From NCBI GenBank assembly GCA_051859045.1, contig JBHYGK010000042.1, forward strand, positions 1 to 12,434: a stretch of 12,434 nt of DNA, written 5' to 3'. A program made the position numbers and the translations under genes. Below the pieces are notes generated by a model. The model saw only the letters and a program-made list of their open reading frames with translations, was not told where the DNA came from and did not search any database. This DNA is from JBHYGK01 sp051859045. Lineage in GTDB: Bacteria; Pseudomonadota; Gammaproteobacteria; Xanthomonadales; Xanthomonadaceae. Shown here one piece after another: positions 5,658-12,434 of this stretch. Numbering within the stretch: the first letter of the stretch is position 1; each line of letters begins with the position of its first letter.

Positions 5658-6758
5658 GTGCCGCATCCCGCCCCCTGCCGCGACTGGGTCAACCGCGCCA
5701 TCGCGCGGATCGAGGCCGACTACCAGCGCTCCGCCGACAGCCACCTGATCCGGCTCGACCTGCCCGCCCTGCCCGGCATCCCGCTGTACCTCAAGGACGA
5801 GAGCTGCCATCCCACCGGCAGCCTCAAGCACCGGCTGGCGCGCTCGCTGTTCCTGTACGCGCTGTGCAACGGCTGGATCCGCGAGGGCATGCCGATCATC
5901 GAGGCCTCCAGCGGCTCCACCGCGATCTCCGAGGCCTACTTCGCGAGGCTCATCGGCGTGCCCTTCATCGCGGTGATGGCCCGCTGCACCTCGCCCGAGA
6001 AGATCGCCCAGATCGAGGCCTACGGCGGCCGCTGCCACCTCACCGACGCCACCGGCGACATCTACGGCGCCGCCGAGGCGCTGGCCGCCGAGACCGGCGG
6101 CCACTACATGGACCAGTTCACCTACGCCGAGCGCGCCACCGACTGGCGCGGCAACAACAACATCGCCGAGTCGATCTACACCCAGATGGCGCGCGAGGAG
6201 CACCCGATCCCGCGCTGGATCGTGGTGGCCGCGGGCACCGGCGGCACCTCGGCCACGATCGGCCGCTACATCCGCTACGACGGCCGCGACCGCCGCAGCG
6301 GCGGGCACTGCACCGAGCTGTGCGTGGTCGACCCCGAGAACTCGGTGTTCATGGATTTCTGGCGCGACGGCGACGCCAGCCGCCGGCTGGCCTGCGGCGG
6401 CCGGATCGAGGGCATCGGCCGGCCGCGCGTGGAGCCGAGCTTCCTGCGCAGCGTGGTCGACCACATGATCCGGGTGCCCGACGCGGCCTCGATCGCGGCG
6501 ATGCGCGCGCTCGAGGGCCTGCTCGGCCGCCGCGCCGGCCCGTCCACCGGCACCAACCTGGTGGGCGCGTTCGCGCTGATGGCCCAGATGAAGGCCCGCG
6601 GCGAGCGCGGCAGCGTGGTCACGCTGCTGTGCGACGGCGGCGAGCGCTACCGCGCCAGCGCCTACTCGCCCGAGTGGATCGCCGCCCAGGGCCTCGACGT
6701 GGCGCCGCACGCCGCGCGCATCGAGCGCTTCCTCGCCGACGGCACCTGGACGCCCTGA
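5658..6758 (+). CDS. PLP-dependent cysteine synthase-family enzyme, Cds1-like (possible L-cysteine desulfhydrase)
   Basis: This 366-residue protein is a fold-type II PLP enzyme. The Schiff-base lysine is Lys57 in KDESCHPTGSLKHRLA. The substrate loop is EASSGSTAISEAYFARL. The Gly-rich phosphate-binding loop is AAGTGGTSATIGRYI, and the last conserved segment is GPSTGTNLVGAF. The HPTGSLKHRLARSLF, TSPEKIAQIEAYGG and DQFTYAERATDWRGNNNIAESI segments are typical of the subgroup that includes mycobacterial Cds1, a cysteine desulfhydrase releasing sulfide, pyruvate and ammonia. They are not the canonical CysK/CysM sequences. The assignment to that subgroup is from memory, and the activity is inferred. 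The start is taken as GTG 5658 because the ORF upstream overlaps the divergent gene and homologous sequence begins here; a weak ACGGA lies about 8 bases before it. It converges with the DUF418 gene, 28 bp away. No catalytic residue is missing. Confidence 0.9.
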   Translation: MPHPAPCRDWVNRAIARIEADYQRSADSHLIRLDLPALPGIPLYLKDESCHPTGSLKHRLARSLFLYALCNGWIREGMPIIEASSGSTAISEAYFARLIGVPFIAVMARCTSPEKIAQIEAYGGRCHLTDATGDIYGAAEALAAETGGHYMDQFTYAERATDWRGNNNIAESIYTQMAREEHPIPRWIVVAAGTGGTSATIGRYIRYDGRDRRSGGHCTELCVVDPENSVFMDFWRDGDASRRLACGGRIEGIGRPRVEPSFLRSVVDHMIRVPDAASIAAMRALEGLLGRRAGPSTGTNLVGAFALMAQMKARGERGSVVTLLCDGGERYRASAYSPEWIAAQGLDVAPHAARIERFLADGTWTP

Positions 6759-6790
6759 GCCGGGCGCCCGCCGCCGGCGGGCGGCCTCAG
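6755..6790. terminator. Nested inverted repeat between two convergent genes
   Basis: The inner hairpin has an 8-bp perfect stem (6765-6772 with 6776-6783) and a GCC loop. An outer pair CTGAG (6755-6759) and CTCAG (6786-6790) contains the two facing TGA stop codons. It is symmetrical, so it could terminate transcription from both sides, but no U-tract follows. Confidence 0.5.
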
Positions 6791-8037
6791 CGCCGCATCG
6801 GCGGCAGCCGCAGGTAGGTCACCGCGCGCCACAGCCACTCCATCGGGCCATAGCGGAAGCGCGCCAGCCACCAGCGGCTGGCGACCAGCTGCAGCGCGAA
6901 CACGCCGAGCACGAACAGGGTCTGGCCGCCGCGGCCGACCTCGCCGTAGAAGCCCAGCCCGTAGCCGAAGAACACGCTCGAGGCCACCAGCGACTGCGTG
7001 AGGTAGTTGGTGAGCGCCATCCGGCCGGCCGGCGCCAGCCAGGCCTGCAGCCAGGGGCCGAGCCGCGGCGAGAGGCTGGCCAGGGTCAACGCGCCCACGT
7101 AGCCCAGCATCAGCGCGAGGCTGGCGAAGAAGCCGATCGCCATCGCCAGCATGCCCGCGCCGTCGGGCGCCATCGGCGAGACGCCGTCGGCGATCGACAG
7201 CCCGACCGCGGCCAGGCCCGCGCCGAGCGGCAGCCCGATCCACGCGTGGCGGCGCCACAGGCCGCGGTGGGCGGCCGGATCGCGCATCGCGCCGGAGCGG
7301 ATGTACCAGCCGCCGATCAGGAACATCGCCAGCGCCATCGGCAGGATCGACATCAGGCCGAAGCCGGCGATCAGCACCCACTCGCGCAGGCGGAACGCGG
7401 TGACCTCGGCATACGAGCCCTCGGCGTAGACCCGCGGCGCCTCGGCGGCCAGGGCCGTGAACGGGTCGGCGCCGCCCGCCTGCGGCGGCACCGGCGCCAC
7501 CATCAGCAGCAGCGCGAGCAGCACGTACAGGCCGGCGAGGCAGACCCACAGCCCGCCGCCGGCCATCCAGCGCAGCGCCAGCGGGGCGGTGGGCATCAGC
7601 GCGCGCTGGAACGCGCGCAGGCCCAGCAGCACCAGCGCGGTGACCGCGTAGGTGAACAGGATGTCGCCCGGCCACAGGAGGATGGCGTGGGCCGCGCCGA
7701 ACGCGCCCAGGGCCAGCACGCGGCGCAGGTAGGGGCCGTAGAAGCCGCGCCCGGCGGCCTCGGCGCGCATCGACATCACGCTGAAGCCCATCCCGAACAG
7801 CAGCGAGAACAGCGCCCAGAACTTGCCCTGCACCAGCCAGGCCACGCCCCAGGCCGCGAGGTCGTCGAGCGGTCCGCCGGAGGTGTCGACGCCGGTGCCG
7901 AGTTCGAGCAGCGGGCGGCTGAACCACTCGATGTTCATGAGGAACACGCCGAGCAGCGCGAAGCCGCGCAGCACGTCGAGGGTCTGGAGGCGGTCGCCGT
8001 CGGCGACGGGCTGCAGCGTGGGGGTGGTGGTGCTCAT
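6787..8037 (-). CDS. DUF418 (YeiB-like) multi-pass inner-membrane protein
   Basis: This 416-residue protein has about ten hydrophobic segments and the marker motifs of the YeiB/DUF418 family: LDVLRGFALLGVFLMNIEWF near the N terminus, WLVQGKFWALFSLLFGMGFS, GRMALTNYLTQS in the C-terminal DUF418 part, and RYGPMEWLWRAVTY at the end. The family is related in architecture to membrane acyltransferases, but its substrate and reaction are not established. The ATG at 8037 has a GGAG Shine-Dalgarno six bases upstream. The gene follows slyD on the same strand, 112 bp apart, with two hairpins between them, so it is probably transcribed separately. A weak -10-like TAGTCT lies at 8083-8078. It converges with the PLP enzyme gene. 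Length and termini look intact. Confidence 0.92.
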   Translation of the reverse strand: MSTTTPTLQPVADGDRLQTLDVLRGFALLGVFLMNIEWFSRPLLELGTGVDTSGGPLDDLAAWGVAWLVQGKFWALFSLLFGMGFSVMSMRAEAAGRGFYGPYLRRVLALGAFGAAHAILLWPGDILFTYAVTALVLLGLRAFQRALMPTAPLALRWMAGGGLWVCLAGLYVLLALLLMVAPVPPQAGGADPFTALAAEAPRVYAEGSYAEVTAFRLREWVLIAGFGLMSILPMALAMFLIGGWYIRSGAMRDPAAHRGLWRRHAWIGLPLGAGLAAVGLSIADGVSPMAPDGAGMLAMAIGFFASLALMLGYVGALTLASLSPRLGPWLQAWLAPAGRMALTNYLTQSLVASSVFFGYGLGFYGEVGRGGQTLFVLGVFALQLVASRWWLARFRYGPMEWLWRAVTYLRLPPMRR

Positions 8038-8083
8038 GCGGGGCTCCGCGCGGGCTCCCCGCCCGCGTCCGCCGCCAAGACTA

Positions 8084-8108
8084 CCCGGGCGCGCGCGGCG
8101 CGCCCGGG
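8084..8108. terminator. Strong 11-bp stem hairpin downstream of slyD
   Basis: CCCGGGCGCGC (8084-8094) and GCGCGCCCGGG (8098-8108) pair perfectly around a three-base loop. The hairpin lies 41 bases after the slyD stop and about 45 bases before the DUF418 start. In the slyD transcript it is followed by a short T-containing stretch (TAGTCTTGG), not a true U-tract. It is the strongest hairpin I see in the window. Confidence 0.6.
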
Positions 8109-8120
8109 CCGAAGGTCATC

Positions 8121-8142
8121 CGCGGGGCCGGTGAGCCCCGCG
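8121..8142. terminator. 8-bp stem hairpin immediately after the slyD stop codon
   Basis: CGCGGGGC (8121-8128) pairs with GCCCCGCG (8135-8142) around a six-base loop. It begins 7 bases past the slyD stop and forms a tandem pair with the 11-bp hairpin at 8084-8108. There is no U-tract. Confidence 0.5.
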
Positions 8143-8149
8143 CGACGCC

Positions 8150-8632
8150 TCAGTGCTGCACGCCGCCGTCGCCGTGGACGTGGCCGTGGGCCAGCTCTTC
8201 CTCGCCGGCCTCGCGGACCTCGACGACCTCGATCGCGAAGCGCAGGTCGCGCCCGGCCATCGGGTGGTTGAGGTCGACGTCGACGGTGCTCAGGCCGACC
8301 TTCTCGACGGTGACCAGGCGCGGGCCCTGCTGGGTCTGCGCGACCACCTGCTGGCCCGGGGCGAGCCTCTGGTCCTTGAAGAACTTCTTGCTGACGCGCT
8401 GCTTGAGCTCGGCGCGGCGCGGGCCATAGGCCTTGTCGGAGGCGATGTCGACCTCGAAGGACTCGCCCGCCTCGCGGCCGGCCAGGGCCTCCTCGAGGCC
8501 CTCGATGATGTTGCCGTGGCCGATCAGCACCGCCAGCGGCTCGCCGCCGTCGCGGCTGCTCTCGATCGCGGGCTGGCCCGGCTCGGAGACGGTGTAGTGG
8601 AAACGCACGACGCGGTTGGTTTCGATCTTCAT
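8150..8632 (-). CDS. slyD: FKBP-type peptidyl-prolyl cis-trans isomerase SlyD
   Basis: SlyD is a cytoplasmic prolyl isomerase and chaperone. In E. coli it also binds nickel and helps mature hydrogenase. The 160-residue protein has the split FKBP domain: RFHYTVSE at the start, then IGHGNIIEGLEEALAGREAGE and DKAYGPR (to about residue 72). The inserted-in-flap chaperone domain follows (about 73-125, with RVSKKFF, APGQQV and VTVEKV), then the last FKBP strands (LNHPMAGRDLRFAIEVVEVREA). The end EEELAHGHVHG is the same as in E. coli SlyD, but the tail stops after HGDGGVQH. It has only four histidines (149, 151, 153, 160) and no cysteine, so the metal-binding tail is much reduced. The ATG at 8632 aligns with SlyD N termini and has a GGA upstream; a longer in-frame extension to 8746 is unlikely. 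It is divergent from the NlpC/P60 gene. Confidence 0.95.
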   Translation of the reverse strand: MKIETNRVVRFHYTVSEPGQPAIESSRDGGEPLAVLIGHGNIIEGLEEALAGREAGESFEVDIASDKAYGPRRAELKQRVSKKFFKDQRLAPGQQVVAQTQQGPRLVTVEKVGLSTVDVDLNHPMAGRDLRFAIEVVEVREAGEEELAHGHVHGDGGVQH

Positions 8633-8687
8633 GGGGATTCCGGCGGAAAGGGGCGCCACGGGCTGGCCGCACGCACGGGGCGCAGGG

Positions 8688-8693
8688 CAGAAT
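8688..8693 (+). promoter_or_regulatory. Candidate -10 element (CAGAAT) for the leaderless NlpC/P60 gene
   Basis: CAGAAT is followed by 7 bases and then the ATG at 8701. This is almost the arrangement and sequence seen before the DadA-like gene (TAGAATCCG, then the ATG). No Shine-Dalgarno lies at the usual distance. It supports 8701 as both transcription and translation start. Confidence 0.4.
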
Positions 8694-8700
8694 CCGGCCG

Positions 8701-9300
8701 ATGGACAGGGCCGCGCATTATCCGGGCCGCCGCGTCGCGGCGCCACACTCCGATGCCACGGCCGCCCCGGCCGCGTCGCGCGCGGCCGCCCGCGGCCTGG
8801 CCGCCGCGCTGGCGGCGGCCCTCGCGCTGGCCGGCTGCGGCGGCGGCGACGCCGTCCGCGGGGGACCGCCGGGGCCCGCGCCCCAGGGCCCGGGCTCGCC
8901 CGCCCCGCGCCCGGCCAGCGGCCACGCCAACGACGTGCTGATGCGCGCGCTCGGCCTGATCGGCACGCCCTACCGCTTCGGCGGCAACACCCCGGGCGGC
9001 GGCTTCGACTGCTCGGGCCTGGTGGGCTTCGTCTACCTCGACGCCGCCGGCCTGCCGCTGCCGCGGACCTCGCAGCAGATCAGCGAGATCGACGCCCCGC
9101 GGATCGCGCGCGACCAGCTCGTCCCCGGCGACCTGGTGTTCTTCGGCGAGGGCGCGCGCCGGGTCAGCCACGTGGGCATCTACGTCGGCGAGGGCCGCTT
9201 CGTGCACGCGCCCACCAGCGGCGGCACCGTGCGCATCGACCCGCTGAGCCTGCGCTACTGGGACCAGCGCTTCCTGTTCGGGCGCCGCCCGCTGCGCTGA
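8701..9300 (+). CDS. NlpC/P60 family lipoprotein, probable peptidoglycan endopeptidase
   Basis: NlpC/P60 enzymes cut peptide stems of peptidoglycan in the envelope. The 199-residue protein has a long N-terminal arm (about 31 residues), a hydrophobic core (32-44) and a lipobox L-A-G-C with Cys46 as the lipidation site. A Gly/Pro-rich linker (47-73) follows. The catalytic domain has GTPYRFGGNTPGGGFDCSGL with nucleophile Cys104, the LPRTSQQ segment, the PGDLVFF segment, the second catalytic residue His157 in VSHVGIYVG, and His169 in FVHAP as the third polar residue. The triad is complete, so it should be active. The start is uncertain because the arm is long for a lipoprotein signal. There is no later in-frame ATG, GTG or TTG before the core, and a -10-like hexamer lies just upstream of this ATG. 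It is divergent from slyD and converges with the ybaN-like gene, 8 bp away. Confidence 0.92.
   Translation: MDRAAHYPGRRVAAPHSDATAAPAASRAAARGLAAALAAALALAGCGGGDAVRGGPPGPAPQGPGSPAPRPASGHANDVLMRALGLIGTPYRFGGNTPGGGFDCSGLVGFVYLDAAGLPLPRTSQQISEIDAPRIARDQLVPGDLVFFGEGARRVSHVGIYVGEGRFVHAPTSGGTVRIDPLSLRYWDQRFLFGRRPLR
8717..8722 (-). promoter_or_regulatory. Candidate -10 element (GATAAT) for slyD
   Basis: GATAAT on the minus strand matches TATAAT at five positions. It would give slyD a leader of about 78 nt. It lies inside the first codons of the divergent NlpC/P60 gene, so the two promoters would overlap. No -35 box is clear. Confidence 0.35.
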
Positions 9301-9312
9301 GCGCGCGCTCAG
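9297..9312. terminator. 16-bp perfect palindrome holding two facing stop codons
   Basis: CTGAGCGCGCGCTCAG is a perfect palindrome. It contains the whole 8-bp gap between the NlpC/P60 and ybaN-like genes plus both TGA stops. As RNA it could fold only into a short stem with a tight GC loop. Its role in termination is inferred from position. Confidence 0.4.
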
Positions 9313-9695
9313 GACGCGGGCGGCTCCTGCGGCGGCGCGCCCGGCGGCTCCGGCCGGCGCCACAGCCAGATCGCCACCACCACCATGCAGCCGGTGCCGA
9401 TCGCGGCGTACGCGGCCTTGGGCGCGGTGAGGAACAGCAGCACCGCGCACAGCGCCATCGTCGCCAGCGCCGAGACCTTCGCCCTGCGGCTGACCGCGCC
9501 GTGCGCCTGCCAGTCGCGGATCATCGGGCCGAACAGCGGGTGCGCCAGCAGCCAGGCGTGCAGCGAGCGCGAGCCCTTGGCCGCCGCCCAGGCCGCCACC
9601 AGCACGAAGGGCGTGGTCGGCAGGCCGGGCAGCACGATGCCGAGCACGGCCAGCGCCAGCGCGGTCCACGCCACGAGCACCCACAGCAGGCGCAT
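9309..9695 (-). CDS. YbaN-like DUF454 inner-membrane protein
   Basis: This 128-residue protein fits the YbaN/DUF454 family. The first transmembrane segment (about 3-22) runs into the marker GIVLPGLPTTPFVLVAAWAAAKGS (19-42). A short polar segment with HPLFGPMIRDWQAHGAVSRRAK follows, then two more hydrophobic helices and a Pro-rich tail. The biochemical role of the family is not established. The ATG at 9695 shares its A with the TGA stop of the upstream thioesterase gene (TGATG), and no separate Shine-Dalgarno is visible. It is therefore most likely translated by coupling or re-initiation as the last gene of a three-gene unit. It converges with the NlpC/P60 gene. Confidence 0.92.
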   Translation of the reverse strand: MRLLWVLVAWTALALAVLGIVLPGLPTTPFVLVAAWAAAKGSRSLHAWLLAHPLFGPMIRDWQAHGAVSRRAKVSALATMALCAVLLFLTAPKAAYAAIGTGCMVVVAIWLWRRPEPPGAPPQEPPAS

Positions 9696-10174
9696 CAGGC
9701 GGGCTGGAACCGGGCGACGGTCTGCTCGATGTCCTTGCTCAGCGCCATCACGGCCTGGGCGTACTCGGCGAGGCGGCGGTCGTCCTCGCCGCCGGGCGGC
9801 AGCGAGGGCACCGGCACCGGCCGGCCGTCGGCGTCGACGGCGACGAAGACGATCATGCAGTGGGTGCACAGGTGGTCGTCCTGGCCGCGCGGGTCGCGGG
9901 CGTGGACGTCGATCGCGAAGTGCATGCTGGTGGTGCCGGTGAGCACCAGCCGGGCGCGCAGGGTGACCAGGTCGCCGATCTGGATCGGGGCGACGAAGCG
10001 GATGCCGCCCACCGCGACGGTGACGCAGGCCTGGCCGCACCAGCCCAGCGCGGCGGCGTAGCCGACCTGGTCGATCCACTTCATCACCTGCCCGCCGTGG
10101 ACCTTGCCGGCGTAGTTGATGTCGGTGGGGGCGCTGAGGAAGCGCATCACCACCTCGCGCTGCTGGCCGCTCAT
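9695..10174 (-). CDS. Hotdog-fold acyl-CoA thioesterase (YciA/BFIT-type)
   Basis: Thioesterases of this type hydrolyse acyl-CoA to free acid and CoA in the cytoplasm. The 159-residue protein is a single hotdog domain. It opens with VVMRFLSAPTDINYAGKVHGGQVMKWIDQVGYAAA. The conserved Asn20, the HGG at 26-28 and the probable catalytic Asp35 at the start of the hotdog helix are all in place. The strands GGIRFVAPIQIGDLVTLRA and MHFAIDVHARD follow. The IGDLV segment and overall layout resemble YciA, but which acyl-CoA is used cannot be told. The ATG at 10174 has a strong GGAGG Shine-Dalgarno 9 bases upstream. It lies 95 bp after the DUF1232 gene and overlaps the ybaN-like gene by one base. It is the only gene here whose stop is not TGAG (TGAT). 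Confidence 0.93.
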   Translation of the reverse strand: MSGQQREVVMRFLSAPTDINYAGKVHGGQVMKWIDQVGYAAALGWCGQACVTVAVGGIRFVAPIQIGDLVTLRARLVLTGTTSMHFAIDVHARDPRGQDDHLCTHCMIVFVAVDADGRPVPVPSLPPGGEDDRRLAEYAQAVMALSKDIEQTVARFQPA

Positions 10175-10269
10175 GCTCGATCGCCTCCGGGGCGTGGCTG
10201 CTGGATGGGTTCGGGGCCCAGCCTGCGCGAAGCCCGCGCCGCGCGCCAGCCTCCCGGCGCCGGCGTGGC

Positions 10270-10830
10270 TCAGCCGGCGGAGCCGGCCGACGCCGGCGGC
10301 GCGCCCTCGTCGAGCTCGCGCCCGGCGCGGCGGCGCATCCGCGCGTGCAGCGCGTCGCGCCGGCGGGCCAGCCCGGCCACCCAGGCGCGCCGGGCGTCGC
10401 GCTCGCACGGGACCTCGCCCAGGGCGGCGCGGGCGGCGCGGAAGTCCTCCCAGGCCTGCATCACGTGGCGCAGCCGGCGCAGCAGCAGCTCGAGCATGAT
10501 CGCGTCGTCGAGCAGGCCGATCACCTCGACGTCGTCGGGGATCATGTCCTCGGGGTCGCCGAGGTAGGCCAGCACGCGCAGCACCTGGCCGCGCTCGGGC
10601 TGCGGCAGGGCGAAGGCCTCGTCCTCGACCATCAGCAGCAGCCGCGAGGCCTCGCCGAGGCGCTGGCGGATGTAGCCGGGCGCGCTGGCGATCGGCAGCT
10701 GGCCCAGCGCGTGCCGGGCGGCGTCGACGATGTCGCACTCCTCGGCGCAGGCCACCCGCTGCTCGGCGCGGTCGAGCGCGGCGTGGAAGCGCGCGATGTC
10801 CTCGGGCTCGAGCTGGAAACTGATGCGCAT
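10270..10830 (-). CDS. DUF1232 (YkvA-like) protein
   Basis: The 186-residue protein carries the DUF1232 signature LRVLAYLGDPEDMIPDDVEVIGLLDDAIMLE (84-114), with Asp/Pro-rich DPEDMIPD and LLDDA. It has a helical N-terminal part (8-80, rich in Ala, Glu and Arg) and an Arg-rich helical C terminus with a Pro/Ala/Gly tail. The function of the family is unknown. In many members the signature forms a hydrophobic hairpin, but here it is too acidic for a confident membrane call. The ATG at 10830 has a strong GGGGAGG Shine-Dalgarno 10 bases upstream, so the longer open frame to 11040 is not used. It is the first gene of the minus-strand group with the thioesterase and ybaN-like genes and is divergent from rhlE. 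Confidence 0.9.
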   Translation of the reverse strand: MRISFQLEPEDIARFHAALDRAEQRVACAEECDIVDAARHALGQLPIASAPGYIRQRLGEASRLLLMVEDEAFALPQPERGQVLRVLAYLGDPEDMIPDDVEVIGLLDDAIMLELLLRRLRHVMQAWEDFRAARAALGEVPCERDARRAWVAGLARRRDALHARMRRRAGRELDEGAPPASAGSAG

Positions 10831-11167
10831 CGGCCGGTGGCCTCCCCGGGGCGCACCCCGCGCCCGCGAGCCGGATGGTGCCTCCGCGGGACGGCCGCGT
10901 GAAGGCCGTCGGGCCGCACTGGGCGCGGGGGGCCGGTTCCGTGTACACTCCGCCCCGTCTGACGCTTCGGCTGCCGTTTTCCCCTCGAAGCCCTCTGCCC
11001 CGGCCCGCCCCGCGCGCCCATGCAAGGCTTCACGCCGCACGCCATCGCAAGCCTCGGATCCGGGCCACGCATCTCGCGCCCCGCAAAACCCACTCGCAGC
11101 GCGGTTTCAGGGAACGCTCCGGGTCAACGGCCAGCCGCCACACGCGGCCACGCCAGGAGCACATCGC
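10831..11167. other. 337-bp intergenic region: divergent promoters and long rhlE leader
   Basis: I see no gene here. The minus-strand side holds the DUF1232 Shine-Dalgarno. A perfect 8-bp palindrome GTGTACAC (10941-10948) contains a -10-like hexamer in each direction. Downstream on the plus strand the sequence is less GC-rich and would form an rhlE leader of about 210 nt. The leader has a possible stem GCTTCG/CGAAGC (10964-10969 with 10986-10991) and a small hairpin GCCGC-CACAC-GCGGC (11134-11148) seven bases before the rhlE Shine-Dalgarno. An ATG at 11020 has no ribosome binding site and opens a frame that runs into rhlE out of phase. Confidence 0.6.
10944..10949 (+). promoter_or_regulatory. 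Candidate -10 element for rhlE (TACACT)
   Basis: TACACT matches TATAAT at four of six positions and is the only AT-containing hexamer in this GC-rich segment. It predicts a transcription start near 10956 and a leader of about 210 nt. No -35 box is recognisable. Confidence 0.4.

Positions 11168-12434
<1,267 letters not shown>

Noticed and set aside
8633..8746. Longer SlyD start (198 residues)
   Set aside because: The extra 38 residues do not occur in SlyD, and ATG 8632 matches the usual N terminus.
8153..8941. Plus-strand open frame opposite slyD
   Set aside because: It is rich in Leu/Ala/Asp repeats typical of antisense frames in GC-rich genes, while slyD on the other strand has clear family motifs.
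10831..11040. N-terminal extension of the DUF1232 protein
   Set aside because: The extension is low complexity, and a strong GGGGAGG lies at the right distance before ATG 10830.

Overview
The window looks like an ordinary stretch of chromosome from a very GC-rich gammaproteobacterium. Lysobacter and its relatives (Xanthomonadaceae) fit best. This rests on very high G+C with codons ending almost entirely in G or C, on ParE, SlyD and RhlE proteins that closely follow the gammaproteobacterial pattern, and on weak -10 hexamers without clear -35 boxes. The genus is an inference. I see no tRNA, rRNA, transposon, phage gene, CRISPR array or defence locus.

Layout. (1) 1-503: the 3' end of an unrecognised membrane-anchored protein. 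(2) 603-2492: parE, topoisomerase IV subunit B. (3) 2508-4195, minus strand: a small lipoprotein with a 15-proline run, a lone hutG (N-formylglutamate deformylase) and a 65-residue DUF2892/YgaP-like membrane protein, which has an FNR/ANR-like site upstream. (4) 4299-6758: a divergent pair, a DadA-like FAD amino-acid dehydrogenase (minus) and a Cds1-like PLP enzyme of the cysteine synthase fold (plus), sharing an 84-bp promoter region. (5) 6787-8632, minus: a DUF418/YeiB membrane protein and slyD, with two strong hairpins after slyD. (6) 8701-9300: an NlpC/P60 lipoprotein cell-wall hydrolase, divergent from slyD. (7) 9309-10830, minus: a probable operon of a DUF1232 protein, a hotdog acyl-CoA thioesterase and a YbaN/DUF454 membrane protein; the last two share a TGATG stop/start. 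(8) 10831-11167: a 337-bp region holding the leader of rhlE. (9) 11168 to the end: rhlE, a DEAD-box RNA helicase cut off by the window edge.

The genes serve mostly unrelated functions: chromosome decatenation, amino-acid catabolism, protein folding, cell-wall turnover, acyl-CoA hydrolysis and RNA remodelling. I found no convincing new multi-gene system. The most interesting signals are non-coding. Three genes (hutG, the DadA-like gene and the NlpC/P60 gene) have a -10-like hexamer 6-7 nt before the ATG and no Shine-Dalgarno, as expected for leaderless mRNAs. All three convergent gene pairs have their opposing TGA stop codons inside an inverted repeat. Twelve of the 13 visible stop codons read TGAG. 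The proline run of the lipoprotein is built on a perfect 9-bp tandem repeat.
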